Source: Paenibacillus woosongensis
Lineage (GTDB): Bacteria > Bacillota > Bacilli > Paenibacillales > Paenibacillaceae
Length of the DNA stretch: 64,000 nucleotides
Assembly (NCBI RefSeq): GCF_009725165.1
Contig: NZ_WNZW01000016.1
Span: 1-64,000 of the forward strand
Reading direction: 5' to 3'
Positions 50,070 to 58,906 of the stretch are shown one piece after another; position 1 is the first letter of the stretch; each line of letters opens with the position of its first letter. Position numbers and translations under genes: made by a program. The notes beneath the pieces are model-generated. The model was not told the origin of the DNA, did not search any database, and saw only the letters and a list, made by a program, of their open reading frames with translations.

Positions 50070-50294
50070 TATTTCAACCCCTTTTCATAGATAAATACAT
50101 TCTACTCATTCAGTGCTATAAATTTGAATGAAACAGACTAATCCCAAACCCAATTCCGAGCCCAATTCTGATTTCGAATGTAGGATAAACTTGAGAACGC
50201 CTATCTTTTCCGTAGAATTGCTAATTATAATTAGGCTTGTCTCGCCTTTATAATGGAATTGTCTGTAAATATATCATAAATAAGGAGGAGTGAA

Positions 50295-53200
50295 ATGCGC
50301 AACAATTTTATCGTATGGCTGCTACTGGCAAGCATGCTGATCTCGAGCCTGTTTATGGCGGTGGGGTCTGATTTCTCTGTCTCAGCTGCGGGCGAGCCCA
50401 ATCTGACACTGGGCAAAGTCATCACGGCAAGTGGGCAAAACCAAACTTATGAACCGGGCAACGTACAGGACAACAATCAAGGGACGTACTGGGAAAGCGA
50501 TAACCATGCGTTTCCGCAATGGATTCAGGTCGATTTGACCGAAAATACGAGCATTGATCAAATTGTACTTAAGCTGCCGCCAAATTGGGAAGAGCGCACT
50601 CAAACGCTAACTGTGCAAGGCAGCACGGATGGAATGACCTTTACTGACATCGTCGGTTCTGTGAGTTATGACTTCGATCCTAATTCCAATAATTCGGTCA
50701 CGATTAACTTTGCAGCAGCGGACACCCGTTATGTTCGTCTGAATATTACCGGCAATACGGGATGGCCGGCAGGGCAGCTGTCTGAATTCGAGATTTACGG
50801 TGCTGCCGGAACAACACCAACGCCAAGTCCGACACCTACACCAACACCAACAGCCCCAATAGGAACTAACATTGCGATCGCTGCCTCTTCGAGCACGTTT
50901 ACATACGTGGCCGCCAATGCAAATGACAACGATACAAATACGTATTGGGAAGGGGGCGGAAATCCAAGTACTTTGACGCTGGATCTTGATGCAAATCACA
51001 ATATTACATCCATCGTACTGAAGCTGAATCCAGACCCGATATGGAGCACTCGAACGCAGACGATTCAGGTGCTTGGGCACAACCAGGATACGGCAAACTT
51101 CAGCAATCTCGTATCCGCACAGGCCTACACCTTCAACCCCTCCACCGGCAACACGGTAACGATTCCGCTGACGGCGACGGTCAAGCGCCTGCAGCTGAAC
51201 ATTTCCTCGAACACCGGAGCTCCGGCGGGGCAAATTGCCGAATTCCAGGTATTCGGAACACCTGCGTCAAACCCCGATTTGACGATTACCGATCTGACCT
51301 GGTCACCGTTATCGCCGAACGAGGGCGGTACGATTTCGTTAAACGCAGTGGTGAAGAACATCGGTAATGCCGGCTCTGCCGCGACGACAGTGAATTTCTA
51401 CCTGAACAACGAGCGAGTTGGCTCCGCTCCGGTCGCAGCGCTTACTTCCGGCGCTTCAGCAACGGTATCGCTGAACGCTGGAACGAAAACCGCCGGTAAT
51501 TATTCAGTTAGCGCGAAGGTCGATGAGAGCAACACGATTATTGAGCAAAATGAAATGAATAACAGCTATACGAGCGCTTCGCCACTGGTTGTGACTCAAG
51601 CAGCCAGTTCTGATCTCGTGGGGACTGTCTCCTGGTCTCCTGGCAATCCGGCAGTGGGTAATGCGGTTTCTTTTAACGTCAATCTTAAAAATCAAGGAAC
51701 TATCGCTTCGGCAAGCGGCTCCCACGGAATAACGGTTATGCTTAAAAATGCCGCCGGAAGTACCGTCCAAACCCTGAATGGTTCGTATAATGGCGCTTTG
51801 GCTCCGGGAGCTTCTATCAATGTTGCAATTCCGGGTACGTGGACAGCGGCAAACGGGAATTATACCGTAGTTACGACAATTGCCGCAGATGCTAACGAAC
51901 TCGAAGCCAAACAGGCCAATAATACGAGTACAGCCAACCTGACGGTCTATGCTGCCCGTGGCGCAGTCATGCCATACAGCCGATATGATACGGATGATGC
52001 CACTCACGGGGGCGGCGCTGTCCTGAAGACAGCACCGACCTTCGACCAATCTTTAACGGCTTCGGAAGCATCTGGTCAGCGTTATGTGGCTCTTCCTGCA
52101 AATGGCTCGTATCTCGAATGGAAGATCAAGCAGGGACAGGGCGGGGCAGGAGTGACTATGCGGTTTACGATGCCGGACTCTGCGGACGGCATGGGGCTGA
52201 ACGGTTCACTTGACGTGTACGTTAACGGCACCAAAGTAACAACCGTGCCATTAACATCCTATTATAGCTGGCAATATTTTTCCGGGGATATGCCTGGAGA
52301 TACACCTAGCTCGGGACGGCCGCTATTCCGTTTTGATGAGGTTCACTGGAAGCTGGATACGCCGCTGAAGCCCGGGGATACGATCCGCATTCAGAAGAAT
52401 AACGGCGACAACCTGGAATACGGGGTAGATTTCCTCGAAATCGAGCCAGTTCCTGCGGTAATTCCCCGCCCAGCTAACGCGGTATCCGTTACGGATTACG
52501 GTGCCGTTGCCAATGATGGAAAGGATGACCTTGACGCCTTTAAAGCTGCTGTTCAGGAAGCGGCAGCCTCTGACAGAACCTTATACATTCCCGAAGGGAC
52601 ATTCCATCTGGGCGGCATGTGGGAAATCGGCTCTGTCAGTAATAAAATCAACAATATCACAATAACGGGAGCCGGCATGTGGCATACGAACCTGCAATTT
52701 ACGAATCCAAACGCGGCAGGAGGCGGCATTTCGCTGCGAATTCAGGGACAGCTTGATTTCAGCAATGTATATCTGAATTCGAATCTGCGGTCGCGGTACG
52801 GGCAAAACGCCATCTACAAGGGTTTCATGGACAATTTCGGCACTAATTCCATAATACATGATGTATGGGTGGAACACTTTGAATGCGGCTTTTGGGTCGG
52901 AGACTATGCCCATACTCCCGCCATTTATGCCAATGGATTGGTCATTGAGAACAGCCGGGTCAGAAACAATCTGGCCGATGGCATCAATTTTGCCCAGGGT
53001 ACCAGCAATTCAACCGTCCGCAACAGCAGCATACGCAATAACGGGGATGACGGCCTTGCCGTCTGGACGAGTAACGTAAACGGAGCGCCTGCGGGAGTAA
53101 ACAATACCTTCTCCTATAACACGATCGAAAATAACTGGCGTGCGGCCGCCATTGCCTTTTTCGGCGGAAGCGGTCATAAGGCCGACCATAACCTGATCAT

Positions 53201-53660
53201 CGACACCGTCGGCGGCTCCGGGATCAGAATGAATACCGTGTTTCCCGGCTATCATTTTCAGAACAACACCGGGATTGTATTCTCGGACACCACTATTATT
53301 AACAGCGGTACAAGTAAAGATCTCTACAACGGGGAACGCGGAGCTATCGACCTCGAAGCTTCGACCGATCCGATCAGAAACGTTACGTTCAACAATATCG
53401 ATATTCTCAATACGCAGCGGGACGCGATCCAATTCGGATACGGGGGAGGATTCGAGAATATTGTCTTCAACAATATCACGATAGATGGCACCGGCCTTGA
53501 TGGGATCACAACCTCACGCTTCTCCGGGCCGCATCAGGGCGCAGCTATTTTCTCCTATACAGCGAATGGCTCCGTCAGATTCAACAATCTCACCACGAGA
53601 AATATCGCATATCCTAATTTGTACTATATCTTGAATGGCTTTAACCTGATGATCCAATAA
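50295..53660 (+). CDS. secreted GH87 alpha-1,3-glucanase / mycodextranase with CBM and CARDB modules
   Basis: An exported 1121-residue enzyme. In order: a signal peptide (1-30); a discoidin-like F5/8 type C module (about 35-170); a Thr/Pro linker of TPTPTP repeats; a second discoidin module (about 190-325); two CARDB modules (about 330-435 and 440-555); a CBM35-like module (about 560-720); and a parallel beta-helix GH87 domain (about 725-1121). D895 (NLADGINF), D918 and D919 (NGDDGLAVW) have the same 23/24 spacing as the three catalytic aspartates known in GH87. It would hydrolyse alpha-1,3-glucan of fungal walls or biofilms. ATG follows AAGGAGGAGTGAA. It is monocistronic. Confidence 0.88.
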   Translation: MRNNFIVWLLLASMLISSLFMAVGSDFSVSAAGEPNLTLGKVITASGQNQTYEPGNVQDNNQGTYWESDNHAFPQWIQVDLTENTSIDQIVLKLPPNWEERTQTLTVQGSTDGMTFTDIVGSVSYDFDPNSNNSVTINFAAADTRYVRLNITGNTGWPAGQLSEFEIYGAAGTTPTPSPTPTPTPTAPIGTNIAIAASSSTFTYVAANANDNDTNTYWEGGGNPSTLTLDLDANHNITSIVLKLNPDPIWSTRTQTIQVLGHNQDTANFSNLVSAQAYTFNPSTGNTVTIPLTATVKRLQLNISSNTGAPAGQIAEFQVFGTPASNPDLTITDLTWSPLSPNEGGTISLNAVVKNIGNAGSAATTVNFYLNNERVGSAPVAALTSGASATVSLNAGTKTAGNYSVSAKVDESNTIIEQNEMNNSYTSASPLVVTQAASSDLVGTVSWSPGNPAVGNAVSFNVNLKNQGTIASASGSHGITVMLKNAAGSTVQTLNGSYNGALAPGASINVAIPGTWTAANGNYTVVTTIAADANELEAKQANNTSTANLTVYAARGAVMPYSRYDTDDATHGGGAVLKTAPTFDQSLTASEASGQRYVALPANGSYLEWKIKQGQGGAGVTMRFTMPDSADGMGLNGSLDVYVNGTKVTTVPLTSYYSWQYFSGDMPGDTPSSGRPLFRFDEVHWKLDTPLKPGDTIRIQKNNGDNLEYGVDFLEIEPVPAVIPRPANAVSVTDYGAVANDGKDDLDAFKAAVQEAAASDRTLYIPEGTFHLGGMWEIGSVSNKINNITITGAGMWHTNLQFTNPNAAGGGISLRIQGQLDFSNVYLNSNLRSRYGQNAIYKGFMDNFGTNSIIHDVWVEHFECGFWVGDYAHTPAIYANGLVIENSRVRNNLADGINFAQGTSNSTVRNSSIRNNGDDGLAVWTSNVNGAPAGVNNTFSYNTIENNWRAAAIAFFGGSGHKADHNLIIDTVGGSGIRMNTVFPGYHFQNNTGIVFSDTTIINSGTSKDLYNGERGAIDLEASTDPIRNVTFNNIDILNTQRDAIQFGYGGGFENIVFNNITIDGTGLDGITTSRFSGPHQGAAIFSYTANGSVRFNNLTTRNIAYPNLYYILNGFNLMIQ

Positions 53661-53692
53661 TCACTTCGCCTTGTTGGCAAATAGAGATAGCG

Positions 53693-53725
53693 AGGGGCTC
53701 TTCGGAGCTCCTTTTCCTTTTTTTG
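53693..53725 (+). terminator. terminator of GH87 gene
   Basis: GAGGGGCTC-TTCG-GAGCTCCTTTT forms a stem with a stable UUCG loop, followed by a T-rich tract. Confidence 0.8.
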
Positions 53726-53793
53726 TGCATATGCATTGTTGCATTGAATAGAGATGCGAATATAGGAAACCTTAACGAATAACTTGGATCTCA

Positions 53794-54519
53794 ATGAAAG
53801 GGTTGAATGGATTGGACTTTTTTGCAAGTAAGGAATCGTTGACAGCCATTGAATGGATTTTAAGAGGTATTGTCAGCTTTGTTTTTTTGCTGATTGTAAC
53901 TAAATTCATGGGGCAGCGTTCCATTTCTCAATTAAGATTGCTCGATTTCATAATTGCTCTAACCCTGGGCAATATTATTGCTCACCCGCTTTCCGATGAG
54001 AAGTTAGGGTTAAAGGGATCCATGATTACTACCGTAGTTCTGATCGTGTTATATTTATTAGCATCCTTGCTGGGACTAAAGTGGCCTTTATTTAAGCACT
54101 ACCTGGATCCATCCCCAGTCACGCTTGTTAAAAATGGAAAAGTTGAATTTAATCATCTATCAAAAGCAAAAATTTCCGTTGAATACTTATTTTCCGAACT
54201 TAGAAAAGAGAAAGTGGAGGATATCCAAAAAGTATCGCTTGCCATATGGGAACCTGGCGGGACAATATCCGTTTTTATGGACCCGCAATACCAACCGATT
54301 ACCCCGGCTGATATGAAATTAACAAGCGAACCATTTACCATTACCTGGCCGATTATTATCGACGGCACGATCGACACGAGGCTGCTTCAGGAAATGGGTA
54401 AAGATACCGATTGGCTTCAGGATCAGGTCAAGCAATACAATGCGAATATCTGCGAAGTTATGCTTGCCACCATAAACAGTAATTCCGAAGTGCAGGTTAT
54501 GAACAATAATGCTAAATGA
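53794..54519 (+). CDS. YetF/DUF421-family membrane protein
   Basis: A 241-residue protein. Three N-terminal helices span about 20-95, including the family string LLIVTKFMGQRSISQLRLLDFIIALTLGNIIA (split over helices 1-2). A soluble DUF421 domain follows (LVKNGKVEFNHLSKAKISVEYLFSELR). Bacillus relatives (YetF, YrbG, YdfR) are membrane proteins of poorly defined role, some near spore-germination genes. The ATG has only a weak ribosome site. The gene ends 34 nt before the start I chose for the phosphodiesterase-like gene, and the longer frame of that gene overlaps it. This is a likely two-gene operon. Confidence 0.83.
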   Translation: MKGLNGLDFFASKESLTAIEWILRGIVSFVFLLIVTKFMGQRSISQLRLLDFIIALTLGNIIAHPLSDEKLGLKGSMITTVVLIVLYLLASLLGLKWPLFKHYLDPSPVTLVKNGKVEFNHLSKAKISVEYLFSELRKEKVEDIQKVSLAIWEPGGTISVFMDPQYQPITPADMKLTSEPFTITWPIIIDGTIDTRLLQEMGKDTDWLQDQVKQYNANICEVMLATINSNSEVQVMNNNAK

Positions 54520-54553
54520 ACCTATCTCATATCGACAGGCTGGTGATTCTTTC

Positions 54554-56137
54554 ATGTTACAAGCAATAATCGTACTGCTTATTCTGCTGGTCGTATTCTG
54601 GCTGGTCCGCAAGAAACAGAGGTCATCTTCAAAAGAACAGGATTTGCAGCAAGTCAAATCCAATGCCGGGAACGACGCCAGGAAAGTGATACTCGTCGTC
54701 ATCGATTCCTTAATGGCCGAAGCAATCGATAAAGGATTAGAGTTAAAAGTGCTCCCAACGTTTCAATATCTGATCGAGCACGGTCAATATTACAAGGATT
54801 TAGTAAGTTCCTTTCCGACGATGTCCGTAACGATTGACAGTTCCCTGCTTACCGGCGCTCACCCGGATGTCCATCACGTGCCCGGCTTGACCTGGTATTC
54901 GGTTCAGGATAAAAAACTCATCAATTACGGGACCGGGCCGATGGAAGTAATGAAACTAGGAGTCGGCTCAGTCATGGCGGATGCTTTGCTCCATTTAAAC
55001 AACAGTCATCTGAACCCTGATCTTCCGACGATATATGACGAGCTAGCGCTGATGGGGAAGAAAACAGGCAGCATTAACGGCTTGATTTACCGTGGCCCTG
55101 TCCCTCATATGCTGTCTCTCCCGGTTTGGATGCATGGGCCTACATCCTTGCCTGAATCCGTATCGGTCCAAGGGCCGGATTATTTGGCGCTTGGTTCATT
55201 GTCAGATCCGCTAGAAGGCATCGTCGAGCATCCCGGCGGCTTAGCTCACCGGATCGGTATCAACAATGAGTTCTCGATATCCACGGCCGCTTATTTAATC
55301 AAGGAAAATAAGTTGCCCGACTTCTTGTATATCTACCTTCCCGATTTGGATCAACAACTTCACAAAAACGGTCCTCCTGATCTGAACGGGGTACAAGAAA
55401 CAGATCGCCAGCTTCAAACTTTACTGCAAAGCTTCGGTTCTATAGAAGATGCTTTGGAGCAAGCGATTGTCGTAATTATCGGGGATAACGGGATGTCCGA
55501 AGTCCTGCCTACGGGTGAGAATCCGGTCATCGATTTGTCCTTGCTGCTGAAAGAATATCGCGTCTATCACCAAGGGGAGGCCATTACGGATGATACGGAA
55601 ATTGTTCTGGCCGTGAATGATACCATGGCTTATGTCTATAGCCTTCAATCGATCGAATTCCAGGAAATCATCGCCACATTAAGAGCCGATTCCCGGATCG
55701 ATTTGATTTCTTGGAGGGAAGGGGAATGGATTCGCGTGCAAGGCGCTGATAAGAATGAATTTCGATTTAAAACCGATGGTCATTTCAGAGACACTTACGG
55801 GCAGAAATGGACGATTGAGCAGGAACCGGAGGTATTGGATTTAATCATTAACGCCGAACAGCATACGATCCATTATGGCCGGTACCCTGATGCGCTTCGG
55901 AGGCTGCAAGGAGCCCTCCATTCTCATGCTGGAGATTACCTGGTGGTGATCGCTAAGCCGGGATATGAGCTATCAGACAAGAGCTCGCCGTCCCATAAAG
56001 GAGGTGGAAGCCACGGTTCACTTGTACGCGCGGATTCGCTTGTACCTTTAATCATCAGTGGTACGCAAGAGAGGCCGGAGCATTTAAGAATCGTTGATTT
56101 AAAGGCTTTCCTGCAGAAGCTTGTGGCGAAACAATAG
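54554..56137 (+). CDS. membrane-anchored alkaline-phosphatase-superfamily phosphodiesterase-like protein
   Basis: A 527-residue protein with one N-terminal helix (2-20) and an extracytoplasmic catalytic domain of the nucleotide pyrophosphatase/phosphodiesterase type. Seen are ILVVIDSLMAE (first Asp ligand), SFPTMSVTIDSSLLTG (Thr nucleophile), YLPDLDQQLHKNG (Asp and His) and GGGSHGSLV (late His). The usual Asp-His motif (DHGM) reads GDNGM, so one zinc ligand is changed and activity may differ. Start 54554 follows GGTGAT; a 15-residue longer frame from 54509 is possible. It is paired with the YetF-like gene. Confidence 0.78.
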   Translation: MLQAIIVLLILLVVFWLVRKKQRSSSKEQDLQQVKSNAGNDARKVILVVIDSLMAEAIDKGLELKVLPTFQYLIEHGQYYKDLVSSFPTMSVTIDSSLLTGAHPDVHHVPGLTWYSVQDKKLINYGTGPMEVMKLGVGSVMADALLHLNNSHLNPDLPTIYDELALMGKKTGSINGLIYRGPVPHMLSLPVWMHGPTSLPESVSVQGPDYLALGSLSDPLEGIVEHPGGLAHRIGINNEFSISTAAYLIKENKLPDFLYIYLPDLDQQLHKNGPPDLNGVQETDRQLQTLLQSFGSIEDALEQAIVVIIGDNGMSEVLPTGENPVIDLSLLLKEYRVYHQGEAITDDTEIVLAVNDTMAYVYSLQSIEFQEIIATLRADSRIDLISWREGEWIRVQGADKNEFRFKTDGHFRDTYGQKWTIEQEPEVLDLIINAEQHTIHYGRYPDALRRLQGALHSHAGDYLVVIAKPGYELSDKSSPSHKGGGSHGSLVRADSLVPLIISGTQERPEHLRIVDLKAFLQKLVAKQ

Positions 56138-56243
56138 GCAGCAAATCAGCGCAGCTCCCGATAACTACCCGGCGCGTGAAAAAGACAGTATACTTAGTAT
56201 GAAGAATAAACCGGGAATGGAAAAAGGGAGTAACGATGATTAG

Positions 56244-57224
56244 ATGATTAAAACAATTTCAGATATTGCCGCAATTGCAGGCGTGGCCAAGAGCACGGTA
56301 TCCCGTTACTTAAATGGAGGTTCAGTCAGCCAAGCTACGCGGCGGCGCATCGAAAAAGTCATTAAAGAGCATCATTATGTTCCGAATACATTTGCTCAAA
56401 GCTTGAAAGCGAGAAGAACGAACATTATTGGCACCGTAGTGCCCCGTCTTGACTCTTTTGCTACTTCCCAAACGCTGATGGGGATTGACGAAGAGTTGCG
56501 CAGCGCCAATTTTCAAATGCTGATCTCCAATACGAGCCAGGATATGGAACGGGAAATCGAAGCGATTTATGATTTTGCCCGGCAGAAGGTTTCGGGGATC
56601 ATTTTGTTGGCCGCCCAAGTGAATGAGGAGCATCTAAAAGCGGCAGAAGGGATCAATATTCCGATATTGTTAGTAGGACAGGAGCATTCTCAGCTGTATA
56701 GCCTGATCCACGATGACTTTCATGCGGGTTACAAAATAGGACGTCATGTACTGGAAATGGGTCACCGGCAAATTGCCTATCTTGGAGTAACGGAGAAGGA
56801 TATTTCTGTGGGCATCCGGAGAAAAGAGGGCTTTAAAAAGAGCCTGGAAGGTACGGAGTGCTCGGTCTCCTATTATGAAACAGGCTTTAGAATGACGGAT
56901 GCGATGGCAGCGGCATCGCAGATTCTGGATGAAAGCACGCCTTCCATCATCGTATGCGCCACGGATAACATTGCGCTCGGGGTCATGAAAGCCGCATATC
57001 TCCGGCAAATCGTCATCCCTTCGGACCTGTCGGTGACAGGCTTTGGAGGATATGACATAACGGAAATTATCCATCCTACGCTGACTACGGTACGATATTT
57101 TTACAAAGAAGCAGGACAAGCTGCAGCGCGCAATATTATCAAGCTCGTGAGGGATGAGGAAATGGATCAAGTTACCATGCTGGATACCGAGCTTCTTGAG
57201 CGAGAAAGCGTTGACAAACGGTAA
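56244..57224 (+). CDS. scrR: LacI-family repressor of the sucrose operon
   Basis: A 326-residue LacI/GalR regulator. The helix-turn-helix and hinge are at 1-60 (TISDIAAIAGVAKSTVSRYLNGG), followed by a periplasmic-binding-like sensor (GTVVPRLDSFATSQTLMGID, VCATDNIALGVMKAAY). Three copies of its likely operator GAACCGGTTC lie just downstream, in front of the hydrolase gene. ScrR-type proteins usually release DNA on binding fructose or its phosphate. The 3' end of the gene contains the -35 box of the sucrose operon promoter. Confidence 0.87.
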   Translation: MIKTISDIAAIAGVAKSTVSRYLNGGSVSQATRRRIEKVIKEHHYVPNTFAQSLKARRTNIIGTVVPRLDSFATSQTLMGIDEELRSANFQMLISNTSQDMEREIEAIYDFARQKVSGIILLAAQVNEEHLKAAEGINIPILLVGQEHSQLYSLIHDDFHAGYKIGRHVLEMGHRQIAYLGVTEKDISVGIRRKEGFKKSLEGTECSVSYYETGFRMTDAMAAASQILDESTPSIIVCATDNIALGVMKAAYLRQIVIPSDLSVTGFGGYDITEIIHPTLTTVRYFYKEAGQAAARNIIKLVRDEEMDQVTMLDTELLERESVDKR

Positions 57225-57239
57225 AACGGTGTTTATAAT
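57211..57239 (+). promoter_or_regulatory. consensus sigma-A promoter of the sucrose operon
   Basis: TTGACA (57211-57216), 17-nt spacer, TATAAT (57234-57239): both hexamers are perfect. The -35 lies inside the last codons of scrR. The expected start point (about 57246) abuts operator 1, so occupancy by ScrR would block initiation. Confidence 0.88.
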
Positions 57240-57247
57240 TCGAGACA

Positions 57248-57257
57248 GAACCGGTTC
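57248..57257. promoter_or_regulatory. ScrR operator O1
   Basis: The perfect palindrome GAACCGGTTC lies immediately at the predicted transcription start. Confidence 0.8.
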
Positions 57258-57290
57258 CATAATTCACTGCATTTTGCTTTAGAATTATGG
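57257..57290 (+). other. leader hairpin in the sucrose operon 5' UTR
   Basis: CCATAATTC (57257-57265) pairs perfectly with GAATTATGG (57282-57290), loop 16 nt, followed by GACATCTTTT. It may be a weak terminator for scrR, an attenuator, or an mRNA-stabilising 5' stem of the transcript from the promoter at 57211. Confidence 0.5.
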
Positions 57291-57312
57291 GACATCTTTT
57301 ATAACACGCTTG

Positions 57313-57322
57313 GAACCGGTTC
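57313..57322. promoter_or_regulatory. ScrR operator O2
   Basis: GAACCGGTTC within GGAACCGGTTCC, 65 nt downstream of O1 and followed by a T-run. Confidence 0.75.
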
Positions 57323-57342
57323 CTTTTTTTCGCACAAAAATG

Positions 57343-57352
57343 GAGCCGGTTC
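57343..57352. promoter_or_regulatory. ScrR operator O3
   Basis: GAGCCGGTTC, one base from the palindrome, 30 nt after O2 and 40 nt before the scrB start. Three sites allow looping or roadblock repression. Confidence 0.65.
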
Positions 57353-57391
57353 TACTGGCTCTCGGAAATAGAGGGGAGATGGAGGCATTCG

Positions 57392-58861
57392 ATGACAGCA
57401 TTAAGAGAAGAAAAATACAGAAAATTGGAGCAGGCGGTGCCTGGTGAGCTGGAAAAGCTCCAGGACCTGGTTAAGAATTGTCCATGGAGGCAAACTTATC
57501 ATATTCAGCCCCCGTATGGCCTGTTGAACGATCCAAACGGCTTTACATTCTATCAAGGCGAGTATCATTTATTCTATCAATGGTTTCCTTTGGGAACATT
57601 TCATGGCATGAAATATTGGTATCATACGAAATCGAAGGATTTGGCCCACTGGGACAATGTCGGCATTGGGATTGAGCCCGGCGATGCCCATGATTCTCAT
57701 GGGGCGTATTCCGGAAGCGGGATCGTTAAGGACGGCAAACTGTATTTAATGTATACGGGCAATACGCGGGACGAGCAATGGAACAGGCATCCTTATCAGA
57801 ACCTGGCGATCATGGACAGCAGCGGCATGATTACGAAGCTCGACCATCCTGTGATCGACTCGGTGCCCCCTGGCTACACGGATCACTTCAGGGATCCGAA
57901 GGTGTGGAGCAGCAACGGCGAATATTATTGCGTTCTGGGAGCACAGCGAACCAATGGCACCGGTTGTGCCGTAATGTACAGTTCTCAGGATTTGCATACC
58001 TGGAATTTCAAGGGCGAAATTTCTACAAAACTGACAGACTTCGGATACATGTGGGAGTGCCCGGATTATTTCGAACTGGATGGACAGGGTGTATTGTTGT
58101 TTTCACCGCAAGGCATCGAACCTCTCGGAGATTATTATCAGAACATATTCCAATCGGGTTATATTGTCGGTCAACCGCTTGATCTGACAACAAGCAAGCT
58201 GGAGCATGGGGAATTCCAAGAGCTGGACAGGGGCTTTGACTTCTATGCGCAGCAAACGACGGCAGCAGCAGACGGGCGGAGGATCCTTGTAGGCTGGATG
58301 GGGCTTCCCGATGCCAATTATCCGACGGACAATCACGGGTGGGCCAATTGCCTGACTCTGCCGAGAGAATTGACGCTCCAAGGCAGCAAAATCCATCAGC
58401 GTCCGGTCAGGGAACTGGAGAAGCTGAGAAAACAAGGGGTCAAGGGTGAAGCCATTTTGCAGGATGAGACAAAGAGCTTTGCCGGATTCGAGGGAATGAC
58501 TTATGAGCTGGTTTGTGAGTTTACCAATACGGATGCCGAGCAATTCGGCATTGAGTTTCGGGCAGGAGAGAACGAGAAGACAGTACTGTCGTATGATCGG
58601 AATTCGAAAAAGGTCATTTTGGACAGATCATTATCCGGCTACCCTGTTGCCGTGGAATACGGAAGCGTACGGCGCTGCCATCTGGATGCGGAGAACATTA
58701 AATTCCAGCTTTATGTAGATACCTCGTCCGTTGAGATCTTCGTCAATGATGGGGAAGAGGTGTTTACGAGCCGCATTTTCCCTAGTCGGGAAAGTACGCA
58801 AATCCGCTTTTTTGCAAAAGGGGGAACGGCTGCTTGCCGAGCATCGCTATGGAAAATATAG
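57392..58861 (+). CDS. scrB: sucrose-6-phosphate hydrolase, GH32
   Basis: A 489-residue cytosolic invertase cleaving sucrose-6-phosphate to glucose-6-phosphate and fructose. The GH32 five-blade propeller carries the nucleophile Asp47 in LLNDPNGF, Asp168 in FRDPKVW and the acid/base Glu222 in MWECPDYF. A C-terminal beta-sandwich spans about 360-489. No signal peptide is present, as expected for a PTS-fed pathway. ATG lies behind GGGGAGATGGAGG. It is first of the operon. Confidence 0.94.
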   Translation: MTALREEKYRKLEQAVPGELEKLQDLVKNCPWRQTYHIQPPYGLLNDPNGFTFYQGEYHLFYQWFPLGTFHGMKYWYHTKSKDLAHWDNVGIGIEPGDAHDSHGAYSGSGIVKDGKLYLMYTGNTRDEQWNRHPYQNLAIMDSSGMITKLDHPVIDSVPPGYTDHFRDPKVWSSNGEYYCVLGAQRTNGTGCAVMYSSQDLHTWNFKGEISTKLTDFGYMWECPDYFELDGQGVLLFSPQGIEPLGDYYQNIFQSGYIVGQPLDLTTSKLEHGEFQELDRGFDFYAQQTTAAADGRRILVGWMGLPDANYPTDNHGWANCLTLPRELTLQGSKIHQRPVRELEKLRKQGVKGEAILQDETKSFAGFEGMTYELVCEFTNTDAEQFGIEFRAGENEKTVLSYDRNSKKVILDRSLSGYPVAVEYGSVRRCHLDAENIKFQLYVDTSSVEIFVNDGEEVFTSRIFPSRESTQIRFFAKGGTAACRASLWKI

Positions 58862-58906
58862 CTCTCAAACAAGACGGATTTGAATATAAAACGGGGCGGT
58901 GACAAC

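Noticed and set aside
50607..51233. 208-codon antisense frame within the GH87 gene
   Set aside because: A shadow of the repeated discoidin-module coding sequence, with abnormal Cys/Arg/Ile content.
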